This document shows, one piece after another, positions 22,684 through 24,627 of a stretch of DNA of 24,627 nt. Each line of letters opens with the position of its first letter. Positions within the stretch are counted from its first letter, which is position 1. A model generated the notes under the pieces. The model ran no database searches. It was not told where the DNA came from and saw only the letters and a list, made by a program, of their open reading frames with translations. The translations under genes were made by a program, and so were the position numbers. This stretch comes from an uncultured Oscillospiraceae bacterium (GTDB taxonomy: Bacteria > Bacillota > Clostridia > Oscillospirales > Ruminococcaceae): the NCBI GenBank assembly GCA_910579125.1, contig CAJTTH010000013.1:43457-68083 (forward strand), given 5' to 3'.

Positions 22684-23574
22684 ATGGACAAGCTGGTTGC
22701 TTTTTTTAAGAATGTGTGGTTCAGGCGTGCTGTGGCGCTGTTGTGTTGGGGATATACCGCGCTTATGCTGTGGGTGGCATGGCTGTGTTTCGGTTTTTTC
22801 TTTGAGTTTGAAAATCCCACGCCGCTTTTCGTGCTGTACCTGTTTGTGAACATATCCGCGCTTGGGCTGATAATCCTTACGCGCAAACAGATGATAACCA
22901 AGATAAACTCGTATATTCTGCCGCCTATCGTGTTTCTGATCGTGATATTCGGCTTCGGCAACTGGTATATGATCGCGCCTCCGCTGGTGGTTATGATCGT
23001 TATGTTCTTTGTCAACAATTCAAATGAAACTCTGAAAACCGTACTTGGTACTATGTATTTGCTTATGTATGTGATTGGCGTTGTAGGTTATATCGGTATC
23101 AAGATGTTTATGGGAGATATCTCATTTACGGGCGTTGATCTTACACGCCGCGACCCCGATTACGAAAAGCTCTCGGAGTCGGGAGATTACCGCATCGTGC
23201 GCTATATCAACGATACAAACGAACGCAAAACCATGTCGTATTATGTTGAATATACGGGCGACGACACGGAGATACCGCTCGGAATATGCAAAAAGGTTTT
23301 CGGCTGCAAGCATGTTCATACGGCGACTTATCAGAGCAAAAGCGAGGACCTTGTCGAATGGAGCACACAGCGCGTCGACGGCGAAAAGCAGGACGTTATT
23401 CTGGTTGAGGGAAGTCTGCGCGAAAATCCGTATCTGATCAAATCCGCCGAGGAGGACGACAGCTCTGATAGCAGCTCTAGTAAAGCGTCAAGTCCGCTCA
23501 TAAGACCGAACAGCTCTGCGCAGAGCGGCGAAACCTCCGGAACGGGCGGCAACACTGCCGAGCCGGAGGAATAA
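22684..23574 (+). CDS. Multi-pass membrane protein of unknown function
   Basis: A 296-residue protein I do not recognise. Likely membrane segments are at about 15-39, 47-66, 77-93, 95-110 and 120-140, so four or five passes. Residues about 145-255 form a soluble, strand-rich domain (LTRRDPDYEKLSESGDYRIV and a CKKVFGCKHVHTATY stretch with two cysteines and two histidines). The last ~45 residues are Ser/Gly/Glu/Pro-rich and look disordered, similar in style to the FtsQ tail. The start follows AAAAGGGG. It has its own promoter and lies 22 bases before the next gene, so they probably form one transcript. Sidedness of the soluble domain depends on whether there are four or five helices. Confidence 0.75.
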   Translation: MDKLVAFFKNVWFRRAVALLCWGYTALMLWVAWLCFGFFFEFENPTPLFVLYLFVNISALGLIILTRKQMITKINSYILPPIVFLIVIFGFGNWYMIAPPLVVMIVMFFVNNSNETLKTVLGTMYLLMYVIGVVGYIGIKMFMGDISFTGVDLTRRDPDYEKLSESGDYRIVRYINDTNERKTMSYYVEYTGDDTEIPLGICKKVFGCKHVHTATYQSKSEDLVEWSTQRVDGEKQDVILVEGSLRENPYLIKSAEEDDSSDSSSSKASSPLIRPNSSAQSGETSGTGGNTAEPEE

Positions 23575-23596
23575 TGCATTGTAAAGGAGAATTGCC

Positions 23597-24627
23597 TTGG
23601 AAAGAACGCTGAAGCTCGTCGGAAAGACCTCGAATGAGATATTTCTGCTTCGTTATCCCGCCTCTCTGTTGGATTTCTGCGACTTCGATCTGTCGGCTTT
23701 CGCTAAGGATTCAATAGATATGTGCAACGAGGCGCTTAAAACGGGAGCATACGACGCGGACCGCGCCGCCGAACTGCGCAAGGATATTCAGGGAGCGCAC
23801 TGCTACATCAGACATCACATACGGACGATATACGAGAAGGTAGTTATGGACTGCTGGATCGATTATATATGCAGGCGTGACAACATTGGTGAAAGCGCGC
23901 TGTGGAACCGTTTCGCGCGTTGCAAAACGCAGTTTGAGAAGCTGGTGTTCACGCGGCTGTGCGATTTTCGTTATAACCGTGATATCAATCAGTGGCTGAA
24001 CATCGTCCGCATACAGGACTACGCGCGGACTAAGGTGAACTTTGTGTTTATCGAGACCGCAAGATCGGCGGAGGAAATAGTCGCGAGACGCAACTATTTT
24101 GACCTCGCGTTCAGCGTTACGGCGCGCGAACTGGGCTGCCGCATTGAGGATCTGGGCGTTACAAAGGTTTTTCCCGTGGGAAGAATACCCACCGCGCCGT
24201 TTATGTTCCCAAATATTTCTAAGGACATCGTGCGGCATGTTCTCGCGGATTTTGATTACAGTGACGATTACTCCGATGTTGAGAATTACGAGGAAATATC
24301 CGACCAGATTGCTATGGACGCTTTTGCGCGAATGAAAGAGGGTCTGCCGCAGGAGCTTTCGAGTTACAGCGTGGTCGCGGGAAAAATGGAGAATTACCGT
24401 GATAAACTTTATATGCCGTGCAGTCTTAAGGCGGTAATTGATCTGGAGATAGATGCTATGCTCGAAAACGGCGCGTGGCTTGCGAAGTGTAAGCGCTGCG
24501 GTCACTATTTCATGAAGGACAACGAGCACCCCGAGGACTACTGTTCGCGTTTTGTTCCGAACGGAAAGACTTGCCTTGAGATATGGGAGGAGGAACATCC
24601 CAAGCCCAAAATGACTGCCGCTCTTGA
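23597..24627 (+). CDS. Cysteine-cluster protein resembling DUF6076, 3'-truncated by the window
   Basis: The frame from TTG 23597 stays open to the right edge (343 codons seen). TTG is chosen because AAAGGAGA at 23583-23590 is 6 bases upstream; the first in-frame ATG, at 23720, has no ribosome site and would remove a conserved-looking start (ERTLKLVGKTSNEIFLLRYP). The body is helical and mixed-charge, without membrane segments. Near the visible end is a probable metal site CKRCGHYFMK (Cys298, Cys301), then Cys316 in DYCSR and Cys326 in GKTCLE, a spacing seen in DUF6076-type proteins common in gut Clostridia. Function unknown; nucleic-acid binding is possible for such a zinc-ribbon-like cluster. 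The C-terminus is outside the window. Confidence 0.7.
   Translation, partial: MERTLKLVGKTSNEIFLLRYPASLLDFCDFDLSAFAKDSIDMCNEALKTGAYDADRAAELRKDIQGAHCYIRHHIRTIYEKVVMDCWIDYICRRDNIGESALWNRFARCKTQFEKLVFTRLCDFRYNRDINQWLNIVRIQDYARTKVNFVFIETARSAEEIVARRNYFDLAFSVTARELGCRIEDLGVTKVFPVGRIPTAPFMFPNISKDIVRHVLADFDYSDDYSDVENYEEISDQIAMDAFARMKEGLPQELSSYSVVAGKMENYRDKLYMPCSLKAVIDLEIDAMLENGAWLAKCKRCGHYFMKDNEHPEDYCSRFVPNGKTCLEIWEEEHPKPKMTAAL

Noticed and set aside
1..24627. CRISPR arrays, tRNA or rRNA genes, prophage or conjugative genes
   Set aside because: No regularly spaced repeats, no cloverleaf or rRNA-like segment, and no integrase, portal or relaxase-type frame was seen.

Overview
The window reads as one co-directional stretch (every supported gene is on the + strand) of a chromosome from a Gram-positive Clostridia-type bacterium, most like an Oscillospiraceae/Ruminococcus-type gut anaerobe. 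The basis for this is: a division and cell-wall (dcw) gene cluster in a Firmicutes-like order, a PASTA-carrying class B penicillin-binding protein, DivIB/FtsL/FtsW proteins of Firmicutes type, strong sigma-A promoters with U-tailed intrinsic terminators, purine-rich Shine-Dalgarno sites before almost every gene, and GC-rich third codon positions. The placement is an inference; no rRNA or tRNA gene is present to confirm it.

Region 1 (1-6938) is an apparent operon ending in an intrinsic terminator. It holds the end of one DUF4375 (DMP19-like) gene and a complete paralogue, a spermidine synthase (speE), a one-domain cupin, a carboxynorspermidine synthase of the saccharopine dehydrogenase family, a cysteine-rich DUF3795 protein, a carboxynorspermidine decarboxylase (nspC), and two tandem SMI1/KNR4-like proteins, the second fused to a TPR-like tail. 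The metabolic theme is polyamine synthesis by two chemistries side by side: aminopropyl transfer (SpeE) and reductive condensation plus decarboxylation (synthase plus NspC). No SpeD is in the window.

Region 2 (6939-22524) is the dcw cluster: mraZ, rsmH, ftsL, class B PBP, murE, murF, mraY, ftsW, murG, murA, ftsQ/divIB, ftsZ. It begins with two tandem sigma-A promoters around a candidate MraZ box. murD, murC, murB and ftsA are absent from places where relatives often carry some of them. Three intergenic spaces carry unexplained structure. Between ftsL and the PBP there is a 21-bp long-range stem followed by a perfect intrinsic terminator. Between ftsW and murG there is an interrupted hairpin. 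Between murG and murA there is a 173-bp MITE-like element with perfect 18-bp terminal inverted repeats, followed by a palindrome over the murA ribosome-binding site. The murA-ftsQ unit ends in a terminator whose 3' arm doubles as the -35 region of the ftsZ promoter.

Region 3 (22525-24627) has its own promoter and encodes an unrecognised multi-pass membrane protein and, cut by the window end, a TTG-started protein with a cysteine cluster like that of DUF6076 proteins.

The most notable signals are the structured leader inside the dcw operon, the inverted-repeat element that may supply a promoter half to murA, and the mixed polyamine cluster flanked by immunity-like paralogue pairs.
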